Origin: Planctomycetota bacterium
Lineage (GTDB): Bacteria > Planctomycetota > MHYJ01 > JACPRB01
Assembly (NCBI GenBank): GCA_023261405.1
Contig: JAHFOZ010000217.1
Coordinates: forward strand, 1,759-8,634
DNA: 6,876 nucleotides
Direction of reading: 5' to 3'
Numbering within the stretch: position 1 is the stretch's first letter; every line of letters starts with the position of its first letter. Position numbers and translations under genes: made by a program. Below are positions 1-4,621 of this stretch, in pieces. The notes beneath the pieces were generated by a model, which worked only from the letters and a program-made list of their open reading frames with translations, had not been told where the DNA came from and ran no database searches.

Positions 1-269
1 CGGTCCTCAGGCTGTCCGATACGTACTACCCGGGATGGGTCGCGGAGGTGGATGGCCGCGAGGTCCCCATCCGGGAGATCGACACCGCCTTCCGGGCCGT
101 GGATGTGCCGGCGGGGCGGCACGTCGTGACGTTCGCATTCCGGCCCGCGTGCGCCCGGGAGGGGCTGCTCGGCTCCGCCCTCTTCGCGCTGCTGGCCGCG
201 GCGTGGTTCCTGCACGTCCGGAGGAAATCGTCGCGGCCCCTCTTGAATCCGCCCGGGCAAGTGTTATAG
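1..269 (+). CDS. YfhO-like membrane protein, C-terminal end (5' truncated by window edge)
   Basis: Open from the window edge in the frame that starts at base 3, ending at TAG 267-269; 88 codons are visible. The peptide contains SDTYYPGW, a VDG turn and, later, VPAGRH followed by an FRP segment. This is the pattern of the soluble C-terminal beta domain of YfhO-family (DUF6044/YfhO) polytopic membrane proteins, which are associated with glycosylation of cell-wall polymers in Firmicutes. One more hydrophobic segment (about residues 59-71 of the visible part, LLGSALFALLAAAWFL) and a basic RRK tail follow, fitting a final transmembrane helix with a cytoplasmic end. The upstream membrane core lies outside the window. 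The family call rests on motif recognition; the substrate cannot be inferred. Its stop codon lies inside the putative -10 box of the next gene. Confidence 0.72.
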   Translation, partial: VLRLSDTYYPGWVAEVDGREVPIREIDTAFRAVDVPAGRHVVTFAFRPACAREGLLGSALFALLAAAWFLHVRRKSSRPLLNPPGQVL

Positions 270-270
270 T
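243..270 (+). promoter_or_regulatory. Candidate sigma-70-type promoter for the first pseudopilin gene
   Basis: TTGAAT (243-248) and TATAGT (265-270) are separated by 16 nt and overlap the end of the YfhO-like gene. Transcription would start near 277, so a GTG at 282 would have almost no leader; this is one reason to prefer the GTG at 321 as start. The stretch from 266 onward has 14 of 23 matches to the stretch from 1008 upstream of the second pseudopilin. This is read by eye only. Confidence 0.4.
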
Positions 271-320
271 ACATCAGTACAGTGAATACGGATGAAGAAG
301 GGCCTGGCGGTGAGTCGGCG

Positions 321-935
321 GTGATTCACCGGGATGCACCGCACGGGGGCGACCCGGCGGATCGAGCGTGTCGAACCGCCGGCCTCGCAGGAGATCCATC
401 CGGGAAGCGAAGCGAAGGCGGGCTTGCCCTCCGTAGCTCGACCCCCCAAAGCAGCGAAGGAGGGTTCACGATAGTGGAGCTCCTTGTGCTGCTCGGCGTC
501 CTGGCCGTCGCGGTCGCGATGGCGGTGCCCGCGTTCAGTCGCGCGAGCCGACATGAGAAAGTGCAGCTCTGCGCCGGCAACTTGAAGGGCCTGCATTCGG
601 CGTGGTCCTCCCTCCCGAAGCCGGTGGCGGAGCGCGGCCGGGGATTCTGGGCCGCGGTGGCCAAGGCGGCGCCGACGCTCGTGACGCCCCGGACGCTCCA
701 GTGCCCCTTCACCGAGCACGTGAATCCTCCTCCGGTCCAGTATCTCGGGCCCTCCACGGACCCGGCGACGATGGGCGGGGACGGGCTGCTGGGCTGCGAC
801 GAGTACCTGAACCACCACCCCCGGGGCCGGGAGGGCGGGAACATCCTCCGGAAGTCCGGGCGGGTCGTGACGGACGCTGGCGATCTCTGGCGCAAAGCCA
901 CCCTCGAGGGGGGCTGCAGCGCCGTCGGCCGTTAG
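321..935 (+). CDS. Pseudopilin / prepilin-like protein 1 with repeat-encoded leader
   Basis: A type II secretion/type IV pilus-like prepilin of 204 aa. After a 48-residue leader comes GG|FTIVELL, with Phe at +1 and Glu at +5, then a hydrophobic helix (LLVLLGVLAVAVAMAVPAF). This is the site for prepilin peptidase cleavage and N-methylation; the product would sit in the inner membrane or be assembled into a pseudopilus. The globular part has CAGNL, FW, a CP pair, QYLGP and a terminal NHH...GGNILRKSG block resembling a degenerate H-X9-DG domain. The leader is unusually long and its last part is translated from the 53-bp repeat. GTG 321 is chosen because GGCGGTGAG (306-314) precedes it, matching the GGAGGTGAG before paralogue 2. 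An in-frame GTG at 282 has no ribosome binding site and would add 13 residues. The substrate or partner is unknown. Confidence 0.75.
   Translation: MIHRDAPHGGDPADRACRTAGLAGDPSGKRSEGGLALRSSTPQSSEGGFTIVELLVLLGVLAVAVAMAVPAFSRASRHEKVQLCAGNLKGLHSAWSSLPKPVAERGRGFWAAVAKAAPTLVTPRTLQCPFTEHVNPPPVQYLGPSTDPATMGGDGLLGCDEYLNHHPRGREGGNILRKSGRVVTDAGDLWRKATLEGGCSAVGR
412..464 (+). repeat. 53-bp hairpin repeat, copy A, translated in the pseudopilin 1 leader
   Basis: The unit begins GCGAAGGCGGG and ends GCGAAGGAGGG, so its ends are near-direct repeats. Near the 5' end GGCGGGC-TT-GCCCTCC can form a hairpin. It matches the copy at 2592-2644 at 42 of 53 positions without gaps, and shares the 15-mer TGCCCTCCGTAGCTC (425-439) with 1177-1191. 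In frame it encodes SEGG, LALRSSTP and SSEGG; the last GG is positions -2/-1 of the prepilin cleavage site, and the following TTCACG gives Phe-Thr at +1/+2. Confidence 0.8.
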
Positions 936-1006
936 GGCGCGGCAATCCGGGCGGGGCGCCTCGCCGGTCCCGTGCATGAACGGGGCCTGGCGGACCCGGC
1001 CCATGA

Positions 1007-1047
1007 GATAATGTGTCGGTTCTTTGAAAATGCGGAACAGGAGGTGA
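1007..1047 (+). promoter_or_regulatory. Putative -10 box and strong ribosome binding site for pseudopilin 2
   Basis: GATAAT at 1007-1012 is the only -10-like hexamer in the 116-nt gap; no good -35 is seen at the expected distance. AGGAGGTGA (1039-1047) is a full complement to the usual 16S rRNA 3' end and sits just before ATG 1052. The ribosome binding site is convincing; the promoter is weak. The AT-rich run TTCTTTGAAAA (1020-1030) lies between them. Confidence 0.5.
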
Positions 1048-1051
1048 GCGC

Positions 1052-1702
1052 ATGGTCACAGTGTCCTTTGAGCGGCGCACGGGCGGGGCGGGCCCCGCCG
1101 AAGCGCAACCCCGAGGTTGGCGCGAAGGTGGACTGGCCCCCCGAAGCTCAACCCCCGAAGGAAGAGCAAGAGGGCCTGCCCTCCGTAGCTCAGCCCGGAA
1201 AGGGAGCGCAGGAGGGTTCACGCTGGTCGAGCTGCTGGTCGTGATCGTCATTATCGCGATTCTTATGGGTCTTCTCATCCCGGCCATCATTCACGTCATC
1301 AGGCTCGCCAAGATCACCGCGTGCGCCAATAACCTGTCGCAACTCTACAAGATGTCCCAGGTGTATGCCGCCGGGCACCGGGGCGCCGTGCCCAAGGCCC
1401 TGGGGTCGGAATTCTGGCTCTCGTTCCAGAAGACCACTCCCCCCCTCATCGCGCCTTCCCAGGTCGAGGTCTGTTTCTGCCCCGTGAAGGGCGAGATGGG
1501 AGACGTGGGCGCCACCGATTACCGCGGCCCGGCCGTCCTCTGGTCCAAGTTGGAGGGGGGCGACCCGGTGGGCGCGGACGTGGAGGGCAACCACGGCCCG
1601 GAGTACGGTGGCAACGTCCTCCGGAAGGATGGCAGCGTCACCGAAGCAGAGTTGAACGACGTCCTCTGGTCTGAGACTGCCAGGACGAAGCTCGCGCCGT
1701 AG
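1052..1702 (+). CDS. Pseudopilin / prepilin-like protein 2 with long repeat-derived leader
   Basis: A 216-aa prepilin. The start is fixed by AGGAGGTGA at 1039-1047. Cleavage is expected after Gly55 in GSAGG|FTLVELLVV: Phe is +1 and Glu60 is +5, followed by a classical hydrophobic helix (VVIVIIAILMGLLIPAI). A 55-residue leader is much longer than the short leaders usual for this class, and most of it comes from a degenerate tandem array of the 53-bp repeat. The mature part shares ACANNLSQLYKM, FW, PPLIAPS, a C-x-CP pair and GNHGPEYGGNVLRKDGSV with its neighbours; the last is an H...DG block like that of H-X9-DG prepilins, with 11 instead of 9 residues between His and Asp-Gly. It is likely exported to the inner membrane and processed by a prepilin peptidase encoded elsewhere. 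The specific role is unknown. Confidence 0.85.
   Translation: MVTVSFERRTGGAGPAEAQPRGWREGGLAPRSSTPEGRARGPALRSSARKGSAGGFTLVELLVVIVIIAILMGLLIPAIIHVIRLAKITACANNLSQLYKMSQVYAAGHRGAVPKALGSEFWLSFQKTTPPLIAPSQVEVCFCPVKGEMGDVGATDYRGPAVLWSKLEGGDPVGADVEGNHGPEYGGNVLRKDGSVTEAELNDVLWSETARTKLAP
1075..1216 (+). repeat. Degenerate tandem array of the 53-bp repeat inside the pseudopilin 2 leader
   Basis: At least two units can be delimited: 1122-1174 (53 bp, starting GCGAAGGTGG, ending GCAAGAGGG) and 1166-1216 (51 bp, ending GCGCAGGAGGG). They share the 9-nt junction 1166-1174, so neighbouring units use one terminal block in common. A third, more decayed unit seems to lie at about 1075-1130, where GGCCCCGCCGAAGCGCAACC resembles GGCCCCCCGAAGCTCAACC of the next unit. 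The array keeps one open frame and encodes three related peptide blocks, the clearest being EGGLAPRSSTP and RGPALRSSARKG, ending in the Gly-Gly of the cleavage site. Confidence 0.7.
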
Positions 1703-1708
1703 AGCCGC

Positions 1709-1735
1709 GGGGAGGGGGGACAAGCCCCCCTCCCC
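1709..1735 (+). terminator. GC-rich hairpin after pseudopilin 2
   Basis: GGGGAGGGGGG (1709-1719) pairs perfectly with CCCCCCTCCCC (1725-1735) across the loop ACAAG. The 11-bp stem starts 7 nt after the stop of pseudopilin 2. No T-tract follows, so it may be a Rho-assisted or atypical terminator or an mRNA-stabilising hairpin. Position and stem strength are the evidence. Confidence 0.5.
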
Positions 1736-1815
1736 CGGCACCGCCGTTGACGTTTCAGCGCCGCAGATTCGTTAACACCCCTCCTCCTGGTCCGCGCCTT
1801 CATGGGAGGCAGGAC

Positions 1816-2334
1816 ATGAGCGCCTTCGTGCAACACCCGAAGTTCAGGACCCTGGTTCTCGGGATTCTCGCCATGGGCCTCTTCGCCAGCCTCGTCGCGC
1901 TGGCCATCGTGGCGATCCCTCATTCGATGCAAAGGGCGCGGGTCAGCGCCTGCGCGGGGAACCTGAGCCAGCTCTGGAAGATGAAGTACATCTATGCGGC
2001 CCAGTTCGGCGGCCGGGGGACCGAATGGAGGACGTGCTACGGACAAGGCCGGGAATTCTGGGTGGTGATGACTCGCACCCAGCCCCCCCTCATCGACTCC
2101 TCGAACGCAGATCTCCTCCTCTGCCCCGCCCTCGGAGCGTACTTCCCCGGCGACCTCCAGTACCTGGGCCCCGCCGAGTCCGTCTTCAAGAAACCGGGCT
2201 CGGTGCCCGTCGGCTGCGACGACTGGAACAACCATCGATCCGGCGGCAACGTACTCTACAAGTCCGGCGATGTGATCAACCTGTCTCCCGGGGAGTGGGC
2301 CTCCTTCCGCGATCGGGGGGAGTGTGCGCCATGA
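1816..2334 (+). CDS. Pseudopilin paralogue 3 lacking the prepilin peptidase site
   Basis: A 172-aa protein. ATG 1816 is chosen because GGGAGG (1804-1809) precedes it by 6 nt; in-frame TTG 1747 has no such site. Residues from about 37 onward align by eye with the two prepilins upstream: RVSACAGNLSQLWKM against KITACANNLSQLYKM, then YAA, EFW, PPLI, a CP pair, QYLGP, GCD and NHRSGGNVLYKSG (His-X9-Ser-Gly). The N-terminal helix is present (TLVLGILAMGLFASLVALAI), but the GFTLVE-type processing motif is absent: a short MSAFVQHPKFR segment precedes the helix. It would stay as an uncleaved N-terminal membrane anchor. A weak promoter-like pair, TTGACG 1747-1752 and GTTAAC 1771-1776, lies upstream. The repeat found in the other leaders is missing here. 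Confidence 0.78.
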   Translation: MSAFVQHPKFRTLVLGILAMGLFASLVALAIVAIPHSMQRARVSACAGNLSQLWKMKYIYAAQFGGRGTEWRTCYGQGREFWVVMTRTQPPLIDSSNADLLLCPALGAYFPGDLQYLGPAESVFKKPGSVPVGCDDWNNHRSGGNVLYKSGDVINLSPGEWASFRDRGECAP

Positions 2335-2543
2335 AGGTGAGACTCCTCCTAATCCAGTATCTCGGACCCGCCCGCCAAGTCGGGGACCTGCGGGATGAGG
2401 ACCCCGTCGGCTGCGACGAAATCCTCAACCACGGGGACGGCCGCAATCTGGAGGGCAATGTCCTCCGGGAGGCGGGCCACGTGGAGCGGCATTGCGGGGA
2501 CGACTGGAGTTCCCTCATCACCACCCGCCGCTGCATCCCCTGA
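2331..2543 (+). pseudogene. C-terminal fragment of a fourth pseudopilin paralogue
   Basis: A 70-codon frame starting at an ATG that overlaps the TGA of the preceding gene (ATGA 2331-2334). From residue 8 it matches the C-terminal third of pseudopilin 1: IQYLGP against VQYLGP, GCDEILNH against GCDEYLNH, and GNVLREAGHV against GNILRKSGRV. The DNA shows the junction too: CCAGTATCTCGGACCC (2354-2369) aligns with CCAGTATCTCGGGCCC in pseudopilin 1, and the similarity starts only about 20 nt earlier. The signal motif, membrane helix and N-terminal globular half are gone. The simplest reading is a deletion remnant whose 5' part was lost. A small coupled cytoplasmic protein is possible but less likely. 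Confidence 0.65.
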
Positions 2544-2591
2544 CCCTGAATTTTCCCTGTCGACAAAACCGCCCCCGGCGCCTCTCCTCCG

Positions 2592-2644
2592 GCGAAGGAG
2601 GGCGTGCCCTCCGGAACTCGGACCTCGAACGGAACGAAGGAGGG
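2592..2644 (+). repeat. 53-bp hairpin repeat, copy C, upstream of panD
   Basis: Starts and ends with exact GCGAAGGAGGG / ACGAAGGAGGG blocks and contains the perfect hairpin GGAGGGC-GT-GCCCTCC (2597-2612). It matches copy A at 42 of 53 positions. Here it is intergenic, between the pseudopilin remnant and panD. Its terminal AAGGAGGG (2637-2644) lies 5 nt before ATG 2650 and so looks like a ribosome binding site. Confidence 0.78.
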
Positions 2645-2653
2645 CCAGGATGA

Positions 2654-2682
2654 TTGATGCCGAAGCGACCTTCTGGTATCCT
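2654..2682 (+). promoter_or_regulatory. Weak promoter candidate for panD
   Basis: TTGATG (2654-2659) and TATCCT (2677-2682) have a 17-nt spacer, each with 4 of 6 consensus matches. Transcription would start close to the panD ATG at 2693, giving a leaderless or nearly leaderless message, in line with the lack of a ribosome binding site before that ATG. Confidence 0.3.
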
Positions 2683-2692
2683 CTGCGGCCCT

Positions 2693-3043
2693 ATGCTCAA
2701 GCGCATGTGCACCGCGAAGATCGCCTACGCCACCGTCACCCAGAGCGTGCTCAAGTACGACGGGAGCATGGGGATCGACTCCTCGATCCTCGTGGCCTCG
2801 GGCATCCACCCCTACGAGATGGTCCTGATCGCCAACGTGACCAATGGCCGGCGCTTCGAGACCTACACGATCCCCGAGCCCGCCGGGAGCGGAAACTTCT
2901 GCCTCTACGGCGGCGCGGCCCACATGGGGAAGGTGGGCGACGAGCTGATCATCATGGCCTACGGCTACCTCGACGCGGCGGAACTGGCCCGCTTCACGGG
3001 ACCCAAGGTCGTCAAGGTCGGACCGCACAACAAGCTGCTCTGA
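2693..3043 (+). CDS. panD: Aspartate 1-decarboxylase (divergent PanD)
   Basis: PanD turns L-aspartate into beta-alanine for pantothenate and coenzyme A synthesis in the cytoplasm. It is a pyruvoyl enzyme made by self-cleavage between Gly24 and Ser25. The 116-aa product aligns without gaps to the E. coli numbering: Lys9, Tyr22, YDGS with Gly24-Ser25, Arg54, Thr57 and Tyr58 (TNGRRFETY) are all present, and length and C-terminus (DNK-like HNKLL) are normal. Two residues known from E. coli self-processing studies differ: position 11 is Ala instead of His and position 72 is Tyr instead of Asn (CLYGGAAH against VNGAAAH). ATG 2693 gives the usual MLxxM start; ATG 2657 would add 12 residues. No clear ribosome binding site precedes 2693. 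The gene overlaps the PLD gene by 4 nt. Confidence 0.9.
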   Translation: MLKRMCTAKIAYATVTQSVLKYDGSMGIDSSILVASGIHPYEMVLIANVTNGRRFETYTIPEPAGSGNFCLYGGAAHMGKVGDELIIMAYGYLDAAELARFTGPKVVKVGPHNKLL

Positions 3044-3546
3044 TCCTCCTCCTCGGGGCCCTCCTCCTCGGGGCCCGCCCCGACCCCGCCATCGAAGCCC
3101 ACTTCGCCCCCACCGGCGAGAAACGCCTCCTTGAGGCCCGCATCATCGCCGAGCTGAAATCCGCGCGCCGCGAGGTCCTCGTGGCCATGTTCCACCTGAC
3201 TTCCGACCGACTGGTCGATGCCCTCGCCGAGCGCCGCCGCGCGGGAGTCTCCGTGCGCCTCCTTCTCGATGCCCGCCAGACCGACGCCGCCGGCGCCGAC
3301 GCGCTCCGGGACCGCGGCCTCTCCGTCCGTCGCGTCACCCCGCGCGGCGACGAAAGGGCAAGTTTCCACCACAAATCCGCCGTCCTGGATGGTAGGATCG
3401 TGCTCACCGGCTCGTACAACTGGACCGTGATGGGCGACGTCGCCAACCACGAGAACCTCGTGATCCTCCGGGACGAGTCTGCGGCCCGCGCGTTCCGGGA
3501 CGCCTTCGAGACCGTATGGGAAGACCAGGAGTTGTCCTCGCCCTGA
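3040..3546 (+). CDS. Single-HKD phospholipase D-like protein, probably exported
   Basis: The product of about 168 aa has one complete HKD motif, FHHKSAVLD (His110, Lys112, Asp117), followed by TGSYNWT and NHEN, and the N-terminal strand EVLVAMFHLTS. This is the arrangement of Nuc-type phosphodiesterases and mitochondrial cardiolipin-hydrolase-like proteins, which form the active site from two single-HKD chains. The substrate (nucleic acid or phospholipid) cannot be told. A leucine-rich stretch (ILLLGALLLGA) at the extreme N-terminus suggests export. The start is uncertain: no ATG, GTG or TTG occurs in frame between about 2710 and 3181, and a start at 3181 or 3187 would remove part of the fold. 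CTG 3040 in the overlap CTGA with the panD stop is the best local candidate. ATG 2650 with a strong ribosome binding site is in the same frame but passes through all of panD. Confidence 0.75.
   Translation: MILLLGALLLGARPDPAIEAHFAPTGEKRLLEARIIAELKSARREVLVAMFHLTSDRLVDALAERRRAGVSVRLLLDARQTDAAGADALRDRGLSVRRVTPRGDERASFHHKSAVLDGRIVLTGSYNWTVMGDVANHENLVILRDESAARAFRDAFETVWEDQELSSP
3046..3075 (+). repeat. Exact 15-bp tandem duplication in the PLD signal region
   Basis: CTCCTCCTCGGGGCC occurs twice in direct succession (3046-3060 and 3061-3075) and encodes LLLGA LLLGA. The duplication makes up almost the whole hydrophobic core of the proposed signal sequence. Confidence 0.85.
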
Positions 3547-4592
3547 CCGCCCTCCTCGCGGCCTGTTCCCCGGCGACGCGGCCGCCCGGCGTTCCGGAGT
3601 CCGCCCTCGCCGTCACCACGGAACTCGACACCCCCGCCCTTCAGCCGCGCGAGGGGGACCTGTCCACCGCGATCCTGCGCCTCCGGAACGATTCCTCCTC
3701 CTCCCTGATCCTCCGAGACATGACCCTGCTCGCCGACCCGGAAAGCCAGGAAATGGCCAGCGCCATCGCCAGCTGGCAGAAGGACCAGCCGGGGCATCTC
3801 GAGCTCGTCGCGGACCGCAATGAATGGATCTACGACCGCGCCCGCGCCGGGAAGCGGGTGCCCCTCTTCAACACCGGCCTCCTGGCCCCCGGCGAGTCGA
3901 TCACGGTGCGCACGCGGCTCCGCCTGCTCCACTTCCCCAGGCACTTTCACGTCCTCTACTTCGAGCTCAGCCCGGAGGACCTCCGGCAGAAGGTGTACTT
4001 CGAGGTCCGCCGGGACAAGGACGTCCGCTACAAGCTCCTCTTCGGCCAGGACCTCCAGGACCGCCTGCGCCCCTCGACCCGCCCCGACATGGGCAGCCAT
4101 CGGACCGTGATCTTCCCGCACGCCGAAGTCGTCCGCCCCAACGCGAAGATCCGGACCTTCAGCCTCGACACGCCGCTCCGCCCGCGCGCCTTCACGCTCG
4201 CCGAGGCCGCGAAGAGGGCGGGGATGCAGCCCCCCTACGAGCACACGTACACCACCGCGCTCGAGGGCTGGGTCCTCCGCAAGGGGGACGCCGTGCGCCT
4301 GGTGAACGCGGACGCCGTCACCCCCCTTCCCCGCCTGCGCCGCCTGGAGCGCTTCTTCTACTTCGTGGACGAGACGGGCGTCGGCAAGCTCCAGGTCGAA
4401 TTCCTCCGCGAGACGAAATCGGTCTTCGCCGAGTCCTGGAAGCTGGTGCCCGACAAGGAGCGGGGCCGGGTCTTCCTCTTCATCCAGCCGCTGGACCTCC
4501 CGCGCTTCCTCAAGGACGTGCTGGAGGCGAACCTCGACCTCGACGTGGACATGACGGCCGAGGGCGGGCGGATCCTGGTGACGCGGGAATGA
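3516..4592 (+). CDS. Unrecognised lipoprotein
   Basis: A 358-aa protein with a lipoprotein signal: a short basic start (MGR), a hydrophobic core and the lipobox LAAC with Cys17, after which it would be lipid-anchored outside the inner membrane. The mature part is mostly beta-strand-like. One segment, about residues 50-150, has LRLRNDSSSSLIL and NTGLLAPGESITV, which resembles an immunoglobulin-like fold; the C-terminal third contains EGWVLRKGDAVRL and many aromatic and basic residues. I recognise no family. The start codon lies inside the end of the PLD gene (31-nt overlap) with no clear ribosome binding site, so translation is probably coupled to it; the two exported proteins are likely made together. 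Codon and base use match the neighbours. Confidence 0.7.
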   Translation: MGRPGVVLALTALLAACSPATRPPGVPESALAVTTELDTPALQPREGDLSTAILRLRNDSSSSLILRDMTLLADPESQEMASAIASWQKDQPGHLELVADRNEWIYDRARAGKRVPLFNTGLLAPGESITVRTRLRLLHFPRHFHVLYFELSPEDLRQKVYFEVRRDKDVRYKLLFGQDLQDRLRPSTRPDMGSHRTVIFPHAEVVRPNAKIRTFSLDTPLRPRAFTLAEAAKRAGMQPPYEHTYTTALEGWVLRKGDAVRLVNADAVTPLPRLRRLERFFYFVDETGVGKLQVEFLRETKSVFAESWKLVPDKERGRVFLFIQPLDLPRFLKDVLEANLDLDVDMTAEGGRILVTRE

Positions 4593-4594
4593 TA

Positions 4595-4621
4595 TGATAA
4601 AGTAAATGGTTTACTTTATCA
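4595..4621. terminator. AT-rich perfect inverted repeat between convergent genes
   Basis: TGATAAAGTAAA (4595-4606) and TTTACTTTATCA (4610-4621) are perfectly complementary around the loop TGG. It begins 2 nt after the lipoprotein stop, and its right end contains the stop codon of the minus-strand deacetylase gene. Placement between two convergent genes suits a bidirectional terminator. The stem has only four G-C pairs in 12 in an otherwise GC-rich region and has no flanking T-run, so a protein-binding palindrome is an alternative. Confidence 0.55.

Noticed and set aside
936..1001. Terminator hairpin after pseudopilin 1
   Set aside because: Only short 5-bp GC pairings such as GGGCC/GGCCC with large loops; no stem comparable to 1709-1735 and no T-run.
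264..1004. Long minus-strand open frame opposite pseudopilin 1
   Set aside because: Its product is Arg/Pro/Gly-rich with no motif, and the plus strand has a clear prepilin with ribosome binding site; typical GC-rich antisense shadow.
412..2644. CRISPR array made of the 53-bp repeats
   Set aside because: Copies are unevenly spaced, degenerate, partly tandem without spacers, and translated; no cas gene is present.
3012..4244. A 410-codon minus-strand frame opposite the PLD and lipoprotein genes
   Set aside because: Low-complexity, no recognisable domain, no ribosome binding site, and it lies opposite the HKD motif and lipobox genes that explain the region.
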